A stretch of DNA of 39,233 bases from an uncultured Bacteroidota bacterium (GTDB lineage: Bacteria > Bacteroidota > Bacteroidia > Bacteroidales > F082). Under the pieces are notes generated by a model. It was not told the DNA's origin, searched no databases, and saw only the letters and a list, made by a program, of their open reading frames with translations. Shown here piece by piece: positions 33,184-39,233 of the stretch. The DNA lies in assembly GCA_937912115.1 (NCBI GenBank), contig CALDOI010000157.1, positions 1 through 39,233 on the forward strand, written 5' to 3'. Made by a program: the position numbers and the translations under genes. Each line of letters starts with the position of its first letter. The stretch's first letter is position 1.

Positions 33184-33810
33184 ATGATAAATGTATTTGT
33201 AATAGACGATCACCCATTGTTCATTGATGGACTCAAAGCTGCTTTTTCAAATGAAAACGATCAGATAAAAATATCAGGAAGTGCAAATTCTGCCCACGAG
33301 GCCCTGCCATTATTGAAAAGGTCAAGAGCTAAAGTAGTACTTCTAGATTTGAAAATGCCTGGCACTTCAGGTGATGAATTCTGCCTGGTTATTAAAAAGG
33401 AATTCCCCGATAAAAAAGTAATTGCACTAACAGGTGAAACCGACACAACATTACTATTCAATGCATGGAATAATATGGCCGATGCCATACTAATAAAACA
33501 TTGTGGAAAACAAGAGTTGGTAAGTGTAATTAACAGAGTGTTGGAAGGTAAAAGAATGGTTGGTGTTAATGTTCCAGAGTTTATTGCTCAACGCAATATA
33601 AATAATCCGGATATACCAAAACTCACAAGTAGCGAGCTCAAGGTAATCAGTTTACTATCAACTGGCAAATCCCGATCCGAAGTAAGTAGTGTTCTTGGAA
33701 CCAGCCAAAATGCCGTTAGTTTCCATGTAAAGAATATTTTCAAAAAGTTTAAAATGAACAGAATTGTTTCCGTTATTGACGAAGCAAAACGCCTCCAACT
33801 CATTTCATAG
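33184..33810 (+). CDS. NarL/LuxR-family response regulator 2
   Basis: A 208-aa regulator: VIDDHP, phospho-acceptor D55 in VVLLDLKMPGTSGDE, Thr in LTGET, Lys in ILIKHCG, and a LuxR HTH (LTSSELKVISLLSTGKSRSE, VSSVLGTSQNAVSFHVKNIF). It is a paralogue of regulator 1 but diverged in the recognition helix (SQNAVSFHVKNIFKK against SIDTLNTHCKNIFKK). It is transcribed separately from the kinase operon, from promoter copy G, so it is probably a member of the regulon and may amplify or autoregulate it. No second kinase is nearby, so it may share the 30552 kinase or be orphan. Confidence 0.94.
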   Translation: MINVFVIDDHPLFIDGLKAAFSNENDQIKISGSANSAHEALPLLKRSRAKVVLLDLKMPGTSGDEFCLVIKKEFPDKKVIALTGETDTTLLFNAWNNMADAILIKHCGKQELVSVINRVLEGKRMVGVNVPEFIAQRNINNPDIPKLTSSELKVISLLSTGKSRSEVSSVLGTSQNAVSFHVKNIFKKFKMNRIVSVIDEAKRLQLIS

Positions 33811-33875
33811 CCAAGGTTATATCATCTCTGGCATGCTCCCTCTGGCTCCCTTTGCGTGCCATTAACTCACACCTG

Positions 33876-34018
33876 GCGCGCGTTTAACGCAGTGTAACGC
33901 GTGCCCCATCTTAAACTTCAGTAAATTTACTTCTAGCCTCTTTCAACTTTATCTGGTCATAGGAGGTAAGCTCACTCTTGTATACTACTAGCTTCTGACT
34001 TCCGACTTCGGTCAAATC
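33876..34018 (+). repeat. Dispersed ~150-bp repeat, copy 1 (with GC-rich 28-mer at 33876-33903)
   Basis: Starts with the GCGCGCGTTTAACGCAG 28-mer and continues with CCATCTTAAACTTCAGTAAA, CCTCTTTCAACTTTATCTGG, ATAGGAGGTAAGCTCAC and CTTCTGACTTCCGACTTCGG. The same text, with small changes, is at 35900-36050. Confidence 0.85.
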
Positions 34019-34075
34019 CCTCTTACAAATAATATTTTATCAAGTAACATCATCGGTTTTTGGTATATTTGCCAC

Positions 34076-34154
34076 GTCGCATTTTCTCACAGGCAATTTT
34101 TTGCCAGTTTATCGAGTTACGCCTGGGCGTAATACTACCTGTGGGAAGTGCGAC
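34076..34154. repeat. 79-nt structured palindrome (three-way-junction-like)
   Basis: Outer stem GTCGCATTTTC (34076-34086) with GGAAGTGCGAC (34144-34154), continuing as CACAGG (34088-34093) with CCTGTG (34138-34143). Inside are GGCAA-TTTT-TTGCC (34092-34105) and TTACGCC-TG-GGCGTAA (34117-34132). The 32 nt after it lead into the small gene at 34186. It could be a structured RNA leader, a recombination site or a small palindromic repeat. Confidence 0.6.
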
Positions 34155-34185
34155 AGCGATAGGCTGGCGTTTTTATTGTATAAAA

Positions 34186-34371
34186 ATGAAATCTCTTCCA
34201 AGGTATTTCCGTAACGAATTTCAAATGCATACCGTTGATGCTGATTCCCTTTGGGAGCTTCAGGGTAGTTATATGATCCTATTAAATAACACGAAACGTT
34301 TAAAAGTACATTATAGCAGCCACGAAGATTGGTTTTATGAGGTTGATATGCCTACCGATTCAAGTATTTGA
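34186..34371 (+). CDS. Small hypothetical protein
   Basis: A 61-aa protein (starts MKSLPRYFRNEF, ends EVDMPTDSSI) with a compact alternation of charged and aromatic residues (DSLWELQGSYMILLNNTKRLKVHYSSHEDWFYEVD) that looks like a small folded domain. No signal peptide or known motif. I use the ATG at 34186; the longer frame to 34060 would be translated from the palindrome at 34076-34154. Reality moderately supported by composition only. Confidence 0.4.
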   Translation: MKSLPRYFRNEFQMHTVDADSLWELQGSYMILLNNTKRLKVHYSSHEDWFYEVDMPTDSSI

Positions 34372-34517
34372 CGTACATCTTCTACTTAGTTTAATGTGCA
34401 ACACATATTCTTTAGTTTTATCTTTGGTTAATAGTAACGTTATTTTTATGAGCTTTACCAATCCCATTTAAGGTTACTATTGCTTATCATATTGTTCCAG
34501 GTAGTTTTCTTTTTTAT

Positions 34518-35702
34518 TCAATTAAATGTTGCAGTTTTGATTTTTACTTTTTCTCTCTTTTCAACCATATCTATTCCATATTCTTCTTTTAAGTATTTTC
34601 TAATTTCAAGAATATCATTCGATTTTGGAATGATTATATCATAATAGTAAGGAGCTGTCAAAGGATTATATTCAACTTTTTCCTTTGTTCTTAAAGAAAG
34701 GACTGAGGCTAAAAATTCAAAGAATAAATTTTGATATTTAGTGTAGTCATCTGTTTGTTCAAGAACCTTGATATCTAAGTTTTGGTCTATTGAAAGATTT
34801 TTTCCTAATTGAGACGTATCGGGAGTTATGTACCAAATAGATTGAATTTCTTCACTTTTCACAATTGAGAAATTAAAGGTTTCCGCTAATTTTAAAGTTA
34901 TATCATATATTAATTTTTGAGCATCTAATTCATCTTTAATTTCTACGTCGCTTTTAATCATTAGGTTTATGATTTCTCTATCAGGCAGATTTCCTTCAAA
35001 TTTCCAATTATCTTTTAAATCGAATCTATCTGAAAAAGTCCAGAGTACAGAATAGATGCTATAATTGTTTAGTTTTAGGAAGAATTCACCTTCAGAATTA
35101 GTTGTAATTCCCTTACCTAAAGTGGCATCTCCATATTCAATTTGTAGTTGGTAATCGATATTTTCAAGAGAACTAGCGGAAAAAACTTGGTCAAGGATAA
35201 TCCCTTTATTATAGATGTCATTAAATTTATTCTCTGTAAGAAAAGTACTAATTAAATCATCGGTAAGCTCGCTCGTGATTCCTCTCCATCTTAGCATACC
35301 ATTTTTGTCAATTAGAATTGTTACAGGAATAGATTGTACATTAAAAGCATTTTTCAAGTTTTCACTTTCATCAAGAGCAACAAAGCTTGACATAGGTTTT
35401 TTTAAAAGGAAATTCTCTACATTTGTTTTGGTCTCATAAGAATTTACAGAAATGAATGTAATGTCTTTATTATATCTTTCTGTTAATTGATTAAAATGCG
35501 GAATAGCTTTCACACATGGACCACACCACGTTGACCAAAATTCTAAGATGATTGGTTTGTTTTCTAGAATTGACATTCCTTCAGAATTATTTATCCAATG
35601 CGTTATTTCTATTTTAGGAGCTATTGAATCCTTATAGATTATTTGTGCAATTGAAGAAATAATCGTTGATAACAGAAGTGTGATTGTAAGTATTATTTTC
35701 AT
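34518..35702 (-). CDS. TlpA-like periplasmic thioredoxin with C-terminal DUF3738-like region
   Basis: A 394-aa exported protein. Signal peptide MKIILTITLLLSTIISSIAQ (chosen start at 35702; an upstream in-frame ATG at 35747 adds 15 unusual residues). A thioredoxin/TlpA domain covers about 25-170 with active site FWSTWCGPCVKA (C60, C63) and cis-Pro in VQSIPVTILID. The C-terminal part (about 250-394) contains LIYDITLKLAETFNFSIV and ends APYYYDIIIPKSNDILEIRK then YLKEEYGIDMVEKREKVKI, like the TIGR03435/DUF3738 domain. Probably a disulphide reductase in the periplasm; such fusions are common beside TonB/M56 signalling genes, but none is here. Confidence 0.87.
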   Translation of the reverse strand: MKIILTITLLLSTIISSIAQIIYKDSIAPKIEITHWINNSEGMSILENKPIILEFWSTWCGPCVKAIPHFNQLTERYNKDITFISVNSYETKTNVENFLLKKPMSSFVALDESENLKNAFNVQSIPVTILIDKNGMLRWRGITSELTDDLISTFLTENKFNDIYNKGIILDQVFSASSLENIDYQLQIEYGDATLGKGITTNSEGEFFLKLNNYSIYSVLWTFSDRFDLKDNWKFEGNLPDREIINLMIKSDVEIKDELDAQKLIYDITLKLAETFNFSIVKSEEIQSIWYITPDTSQLGKNLSIDQNLDIKVLEQTDDYTKYQNLFFEFLASVLSLRTKEKVEYNPLTAPYYYDIIIPKSNDILEIRKYLKEEYGIDMVEKREKVKIKTATFN

Positions 35703-35899
35703 GAAATTTTTTAAAATGCAAGGAACTATACAATATACCCAATCCAACAGCTGTTATCCATCCCATAAATCGAATGCTAAACACAGGTAATTACATCCTA
35801 AATTCAATAATCATTTGTATTGAATACATAAACATCAAATATAAGCAACATTATAACACATATCAATACATAGTAAGAGTGAATATCCACTAACCTCTG

Positions 35900-36050
35900 G
35901 CGCGCGTTTAACTCAGTGTAATGCGTGACCCATCTGTAAACTTCAGTAATTTTCCTTTCAACCTCTTTCAACTTTATCTGGTTATAGGAGGTCAGCTCAC
36001 AGCAGTATACTTTGAGCTTCTGACTTCCGGCTTCCAACTTCGGTCAAATA
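35900..36050 (+). repeat. Dispersed ~150-bp repeat, copy 2 (GC-rich 28-mer at 35900-35927)
   Basis: Second copy of 33876-34018: GCGCGCGTTTAACTCAG at its left end, then AAACTTCAGTAA, CCTCTTTCAACTTTATCTGG, ATAGGAGGTCAGCTCAC and CTTCTGACTTCCGGCTTCC. Open frames across it on both strands are products of the repeat. Confidence 0.85.
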
Positions 36051-36339
36051 CTACCTCTGGCGCGCGTTTAACGAAGTGTAACGCGTGTCCTTCCCCTAAG
36101 TCTTTTATGTGGTCTGCAACAATTATTTGAGGCTCAATTCCTGTTTCAGATTCTATTTTTATTATCTCATCGAGTATTGTCTCATATATCTGAGCAACTT
36201 TTTCAATATCCTTATTATCCTTTCCACTTGGAAAATAAACTTGACTTAGTTGGTCAAAAAATAAAAATGATGGTACTTTTGAATTAGATTTAGGTGAGAA
36301 GTAATACAGAAAACTTAGAAATATACCTATGTGACAGGC
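35992..36339 (-). pseudogene. DUF3732 C-terminal remnant
   Basis: On the minus strand from 36339 to a stop at 35992 an uninterrupted frame without a start codon reads ACHIGIFLSFLYYFSP, KVPSFLFFDQLSQVYFPSG, ETGIEPQIIVADHIKDLGEG. This is the C-terminal signature of DUF3732 (PSFLvlDQPSQVYFP, then vIvtDH), a family of phage-defence-type/SMC-like ATPase proteins. The upstream several hundred residues are missing (an in-frame stop is immediately before 36339). Downstream of GEGHA the frame enters the GC-rich 28-mer (36060-36087) and the copy-2 repeat and gains a foreign tail, so the true C-terminus is also lost. A decayed gene fragment. Confidence 0.7.
36060..36087 (+). repeat. GCGCGCGTTTAACG repeat, copy 4
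   Basis: Fourth copy of the 28-mer (GCGCGCGTTTAACGAAG to GTAACGCGTG), preceded by CTCTG as in copy 3. It truncates the reading frame of the DUF3732 remnant. Confidence 0.85.
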
Positions 36340-36737
36340 TTAATGGATTGGAAGCACTTCCGATTTCCCTAAATACATAGATTCCTCACTTTGTCTGTTA
36401 TGAATCAATTTTAAGCATCTTTGTCACCATGTTTCAATTCAATTGACAACTCTGGTGGTTTGTGTTCCATAATCAAGTTTTGTGGCTACGGTTTATCTAT
36501 GAGCAGTAGCGGATTTTTAAGTCTGAACTTTGTTTGGAGAACAATGGTCTGACTATAAATACGCTTTGATCGTTCCACGAAACATAGCTATTGCCTATAG
36601 CTTTTATTACACGCAGTTTTTTCTTTTCAAGTCTTATTAATTCTTGTGTTTTTAATTATGTTTTAGCATGATTAAATTTCTTTCTGTTGTAGGATATTAA
36701 TTTGTCACCGTTATATTTAATATCTACTTTAAATTCT
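36340..36737. other. Non-coding, probably decayed DNA
   Basis: About 400 bases between the DUF3732 remnant and the membrane protein. No open frame of note, no repeat shared with the rest of the window, no RNA gene seen. Confidence 0.5.
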
Positions 36738-37298
36738 TTAAATAACAGAGTTCAATATATTTTTTCTTACACGGTCGTATGTCTCATCTGTAACTATTTC
36801 ATACTCCTCATCTAGTTCTTCTAATATTTTTATTCTAAGTGATACTTTTAAACGTTCCCACCATATGTGTAGTTCAAATATTATTATATATAGGAACATA
36901 AGGCCGACGGTTACAAAATTAGTTGTTATTGGATATTTTGCACCTACAATCTCAACAATTATCATAGTAATAGGCGTAAATGTAACAACAATAGTTGTTA
37001 GAATAAGGGCTAGACCAATACCAAACCTCCACCACTGCCATCTTCCATATAGGTATTTTTTAAAGACAACTAGCTTGTTAAAATTAAAATAATCTTTTTC
37101 CTCAATATATATTTTTTGACTTAAGATGATCAACGGTTTAGCAACCCTGACCAAATATTGCCATATAATTATATTGAAAACCAGATATATAAATAGTAGA
37201 ATTGAAGCCAATTTGTACATTTGAAAATAGGCTAAAGAACATAAAACACTAAAACTAACAACTAATGTAATTATTGAGGATATCATTTTCCATGTCAT
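36738..37298 (-). CDS. Hypothetical membrane protein
   Basis: A 186-aa integral membrane protein with four hydrophobic segments: about 6-26 (ISSIITLVVSFSVLCSLAYF), 30-50 (LASILLFIYLVFNIIIWQYL), 90-115 (FGIGLALILTTIVVTFTPIT) and 125-145 (NFVTVGLMFLYIIIFELHIW). A cytoplasmic tail of acidic residues (KILEELDEEYEIVTDETYDR) follows. No recognised domain. It reads toward the DUF3732 remnant and its start lies just 13 bp from the IS21 end, so its promoter may have been replaced by the insertion. Function unknown. Confidence 0.65.
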   Translation of the reverse strand: MTWKMISSIITLVVSFSVLCSLAYFQMYKLASILLFIYLVFNIIIWQYLVRVAKPLIILSQKIYIEEKDYFNFNKLVVFKKYLYGRWQWWRFGIGLALILTTIVVTFTPITMIIVEIVGAKYPITTNFVTVGLMFLYIIIFELHIWWERLKVSLRIKILEELDEEYEIVTDETYDRVRKNILNSVI

Positions 37299-37427
37299 AT
37301 TTGGAAATTCCGGTCAAACTGACCACCCCAGGCCGATTTAAAGTGACCACCTGCGCCGGAGCAAAGTGACCACCCCTGTTTTTCACCTAAAAAAGAACTC
37401 TATCATATTGCTAATTGTTAAACAAAT

Positions 37428-38174
37428 TTAATCATTTTCCTTATTTAAATAACTTCTTTTTTTTCTCATGGATTCTCCCGATAACTCAATTCGATGTGAT
37501 TGATGTATTAATCTATCCAATATTGCATCAGCTATGGTTTTTTCACCAATGATTTCATACCATCCTTTAATCGGAACTTGTGAGGTAACCATAAGAGTTC
37601 CGTTGTTATGACGATCCTCTATTATCTCAAGTAATGCTATTCGGTTTTGACTATCCAGGGGTTGAAGACCAAAATCATCTAATATAACTAAATGATGTCG
37701 CTCCATCTTTGCTAATTCCTTTAAGTATGAACCATCAGCTTTAGCCATTTTTAGTTTTGAAAACAGTTTGGTTGTGTTATGATACATAACCCTATAACCG
37801 TTTATGCAGGCTTGATAACCAAGAGCTGTGGCCAGATAACTTTTCCCAACTCCGGTGCTTCCTGTGATTAATACGTTTTCCGTTTTCTCGATAAAATCAC
37901 ATTCTGCAAGCCTGAGTATTAGGTTTCTGTCAATGTTTCTGGTTTCATCATAAACGATGTTCTCAATAGCTGATTTGTAATGGAAACGAGCATTTTTAAT
38001 TAACCGTGCTATCTTTCGGTTGTTTTTGTCATCCCACTCTGCATCTGTTAACATTGACACAAACTGATCTAAAGTGTAATCATTTGTTTGTCCTGTTTCA
38101 ATAGCAGTTCTAAAAGCCCCATGCATTCCATAGAGCTTCATCTGAGTCATTTTTGTTAGTGTAACTTCATTCAT
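37428..38174 (-). CDS. istB: IS21 helper ATPase IstB
   Basis: A 248-aa AAA+ ATPase. Walker A GSTGVGKS at residues 105-112 (VLITGSTGVGKSYLATALGY), Walker B LVILDDFG, and the sensor stretch GTLMVTSQVPIKGWYEIIGE. N-terminal helical domain begins MNEVTLTKMTQMKLYGM, typical for IstB. It acts with IstA to choose target DNA and promote strand transfer. It is 13 bp downstream of istA in the same operon. Length is normal and no frameshift is seen. Confidence 0.97.
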   Translation of the reverse strand: MNEVTLTKMTQMKLYGMHGAFRTAIETGQTNDYTLDQFVSMLTDAEWDDKNNRKIARLIKNARFHYKSAIENIVYDETRNIDRNLILRLAECDFIEKTENVLITGSTGVGKSYLATALGYQACINGYRVMYHNTTKLFSKLKMAKADGSYLKELAKMERHHLVILDDFGLQPLDSQNRIALLEIIEDRHNNGTLMVTSQVPIKGWYEIIGEKTIADAILDRLIHQSHRIELSGESMRKKRSYLNKEND

Positions 38175-38187
38175 TTTTTTATGATTT

Positions 38188-39233
38188 TTATTTGTAATAA
38201 TTTTTGCCTCTTATGTTATGGTGTTCTGGAAGATAATCGGAACTTTCCGCTTCATCAGTAATCATATCAAGACCTTTGTCAAGGATGTTTTTGATAATCT
38301 TATAGTTATATATCTTATAATCGATGGCTCTTTTACATGCGTTAATGAGCCTGTCATTGCCAACTTTCTTAGAAAATGACAATACTCCCATACAACTCTT
38401 ATAAGCCTGTTCAGGGTGCTGTTTTATCTCAAGAAGGTTTGTAATAAAAACTTTAACACTTTCATCAATTGATTCACCCCAGTTGATAAATCTCTGTGGT
38501 GTCCACTCTGTCATGAATTGATGTGTGGTAGCCAAGTGCTCTTTAACGGTACTATAATTGAATGGTTTATAATTCCGTTTGTGTGAGGCAATACGATTAT
38601 ATTTATAGAAGATCTCAACATTATTTGAGGTGTACAATATCTTTACTTTCTTTCTGATATTTTGAAAAGGAACACTATAGTAGTGTTTGTCACAGCTTAA
38701 ATAAACATGACCGTTTTGCATAACAGTGGCATGTGATACTTGCTTGATTTCAAATCGTTCAACTGCTAGTGGGGACAGTTTACTTTGTTCATCTTCTTTA
38801 AATAATTGCAATCTTGAAAATGGTCGACCGGTTAACTTTTTGTTGTTGTGAACTTCTAACTCTTGCCAGATAGCTTCATTTAGATCGTTTATACTATAGA
38901 AAGTTTTCTTTCTTAATATTGGATATATCCTTTGGTAAAGGATTTTAACTACGCCCTCTGCCAAAGATTTATCTCTTGGCTTATAGGCTCTGGCAGGAAG
39001 GATTGTAGTTCCATAATGTTCAGCAAAGTCAAGGAAAGCTTCATTTATTACTGGTTCATAACGATTACTTTTTTTAACTGCTGATTTTAAATTATCAGGT
39101 ACTATTGCTGCAGGTACACCATTAAAATAATGTAAAGCATTTTCTGTAGATAATATAAAATCTTCTTTCTTCTGGCTTGGTGAAGCCTCTGCATAGGTGT
39201 ATTGACTCGCTCCAAGTATTGCTACATAGAACT
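38188..39233 (-). CDS. istA: IS21 transposase IstA (5' end beyond the window)
   Basis: The reading frame stays open from the stop at 38188 to the right edge, giving the last ~348 residues of an IstA transposase. Upstream of the TTG at 38964 the frame reads EHYGTTILPARAYKPRDKSL then AEGVVKILYQRIY, which matches the catalytic-core end of IstA (PARPYKPRDKALVE, with the DDE glutamate in AEG). Further in are the LNEAIWQELEVHNNKKLTGR region, the YYSVPF strand of the beta-barrel domain and the C-terminal HTH-like tail. Start and first part of the DDE core lie outside. No internal stop is seen, so the element may be active. Confidence 0.95.
   Translation of the reverse strand, partial: FYVAILGASQYTYAEASPSQKKEDFILSTENALHYFNGVPAAIVPDNLKSAVKKSNRYEPVINEAFLDFAEHYGTTILPARAYKPRDKSLAEGVVKILYQRIYPILRKKTFYSINDLNEAIWQELEVHNNKKLTGRPFSRLQLFKEDEQSKLSPLAVERFEIKQVSHATVMQNGHVYLSCDKHYYSVPFQNIRKKVKILYTSNNVEIFYKYNRIASHKRNYKPFNYSTVKEHLATTHQFMTEWTPQRFINWGESIDESVKVFITNLLEIKQHPEQAYKSCMGVLSFSKKVGNDRLINACKRAIDYKIYNYKIIKNILDKGLDMITDEAESSDYLPEHHNIRGKNYYK

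Larger units (their letters stand above)
37311..39233 (-). mobile_element. IS21-family insertion sequence, cut by the window edge
   Basis: Contains istB and the 3' part of istA, both on the minus strand. The left terminal region (37311-37380) carries three TGACCACC boxes (37320-37327, 37344-37351, 37367-37374) spaced 24 and 23 bp, in the context (C/T)AAA(G/C)TGACCACC; these are the multiple terminal repeats that IS21 transposase binds. The other end lies outside the window, so completeness cannot be judged. Confidence 0.92.

Noticed and set aside
35804-36130. Open frames on both strands over the dispersed repeat
   Set aside because: They are explained by the repeat at 35900-36050 and, on the minus strand, by the DUF3732 remnant's frame.
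36412-36470. 19-codon frame (MEHKPPELSIELKHGDKDA) on the minus strand
   Set aside because: Too short, isolated, with no promoter or repeat copy to support it.

Overview
The window is AT-rich bacterial DNA from a member of the Bacteroidota (probably class Bacteroidia). The evidence is type IX secretion (T9SS) sorting domains on three large secreted proteins, promoters of the TTG / TAnnTTTG type, few Shine-Dalgarno sequences, an SprB-repeat/CHU_C adhesin-like protein, and an IS21 element. Nearly all of it is accessory DNA. The only housekeeping-type genes are a yaaA homologue and a tRNA-Arg(CCG) at the left edge.

Layout. (1) 240-1141, minus: yaaA and tRNA-Arg. (2) 1212-6266: a 22-nt tRNA 3'-end remnant (att-like), then a mobile-element replication module: an unknown protein, an HTH/excisionase-like protein, a P4/D5-type helicase and a zinc-finger/TOPRIM primase. 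No integrase is visible. (3) 6475-20628: small and giant secreted proteins interleaved with copies of one composite promoter, a 43-aa basic protein present twice, and single accessory genes (a secreted unknown, a HEPN protein, a GIY-YIG protein) separated by imperfect palindromes, as in gene cassettes. (4) 20960-28871: a very AT-rich, tightly packed ten-gene operon. It encodes a 59-aa Trp-repeat peptide, a DinB-fold protein, an adenylate-forming ligase, three different radical-SAM enzymes (HemN-like, SPASM, ThiH/NosL-like), two methyltransferases, an AlkD-type DNA glycosylase with an intact W-D-W triad, and a SET protein. (5) 29249-33810: a small Cys-rich protein, a secreted protein, then a TPR histidine kinase and two NarL/LuxR response regulators. 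(6) 33876-36339: dispersed repeats, a three-way-junction-like palindrome, a TlpA-like thioredoxin and a DUF3732 remnant. (7) 36738-39233: a membrane protein and an IS21-family element (istB, istA) that runs off the right edge.

Two things stand out. First, the ten-gene operon looks like an undescribed biosynthetic cluster. HemN-like enzyme, methyltransferase and AlkD glycosylase together recall how CC-1065/yatakemycin-type cyclopropane DNA alkylators are made and tolerated. The ThiH/NosL-like enzyme, adenylating ligase and HemN-like enzyme recall the nosiheptide indolic-acid branch. The Trp-repeat peptide could be the ribosomal precursor. The product is inference.

Second, seven promoters in the window share a 16-bp palindrome CTACC-N6-GGTAG placed 23-24 nt upstream of the -33 position. 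Six of them also carry an AATAAATTGCA-like box exactly 61 nt upstream of the palindrome, and five carry CTAACG (or a near match) exactly 22 nt before that. One copy sits in front of the second response regulator, so the local two-component genes are the obvious candidate controllers of this regulon, which includes small secreted proteins, T9SS cargo, the 43-aa protein and possibly the biosynthetic operon.
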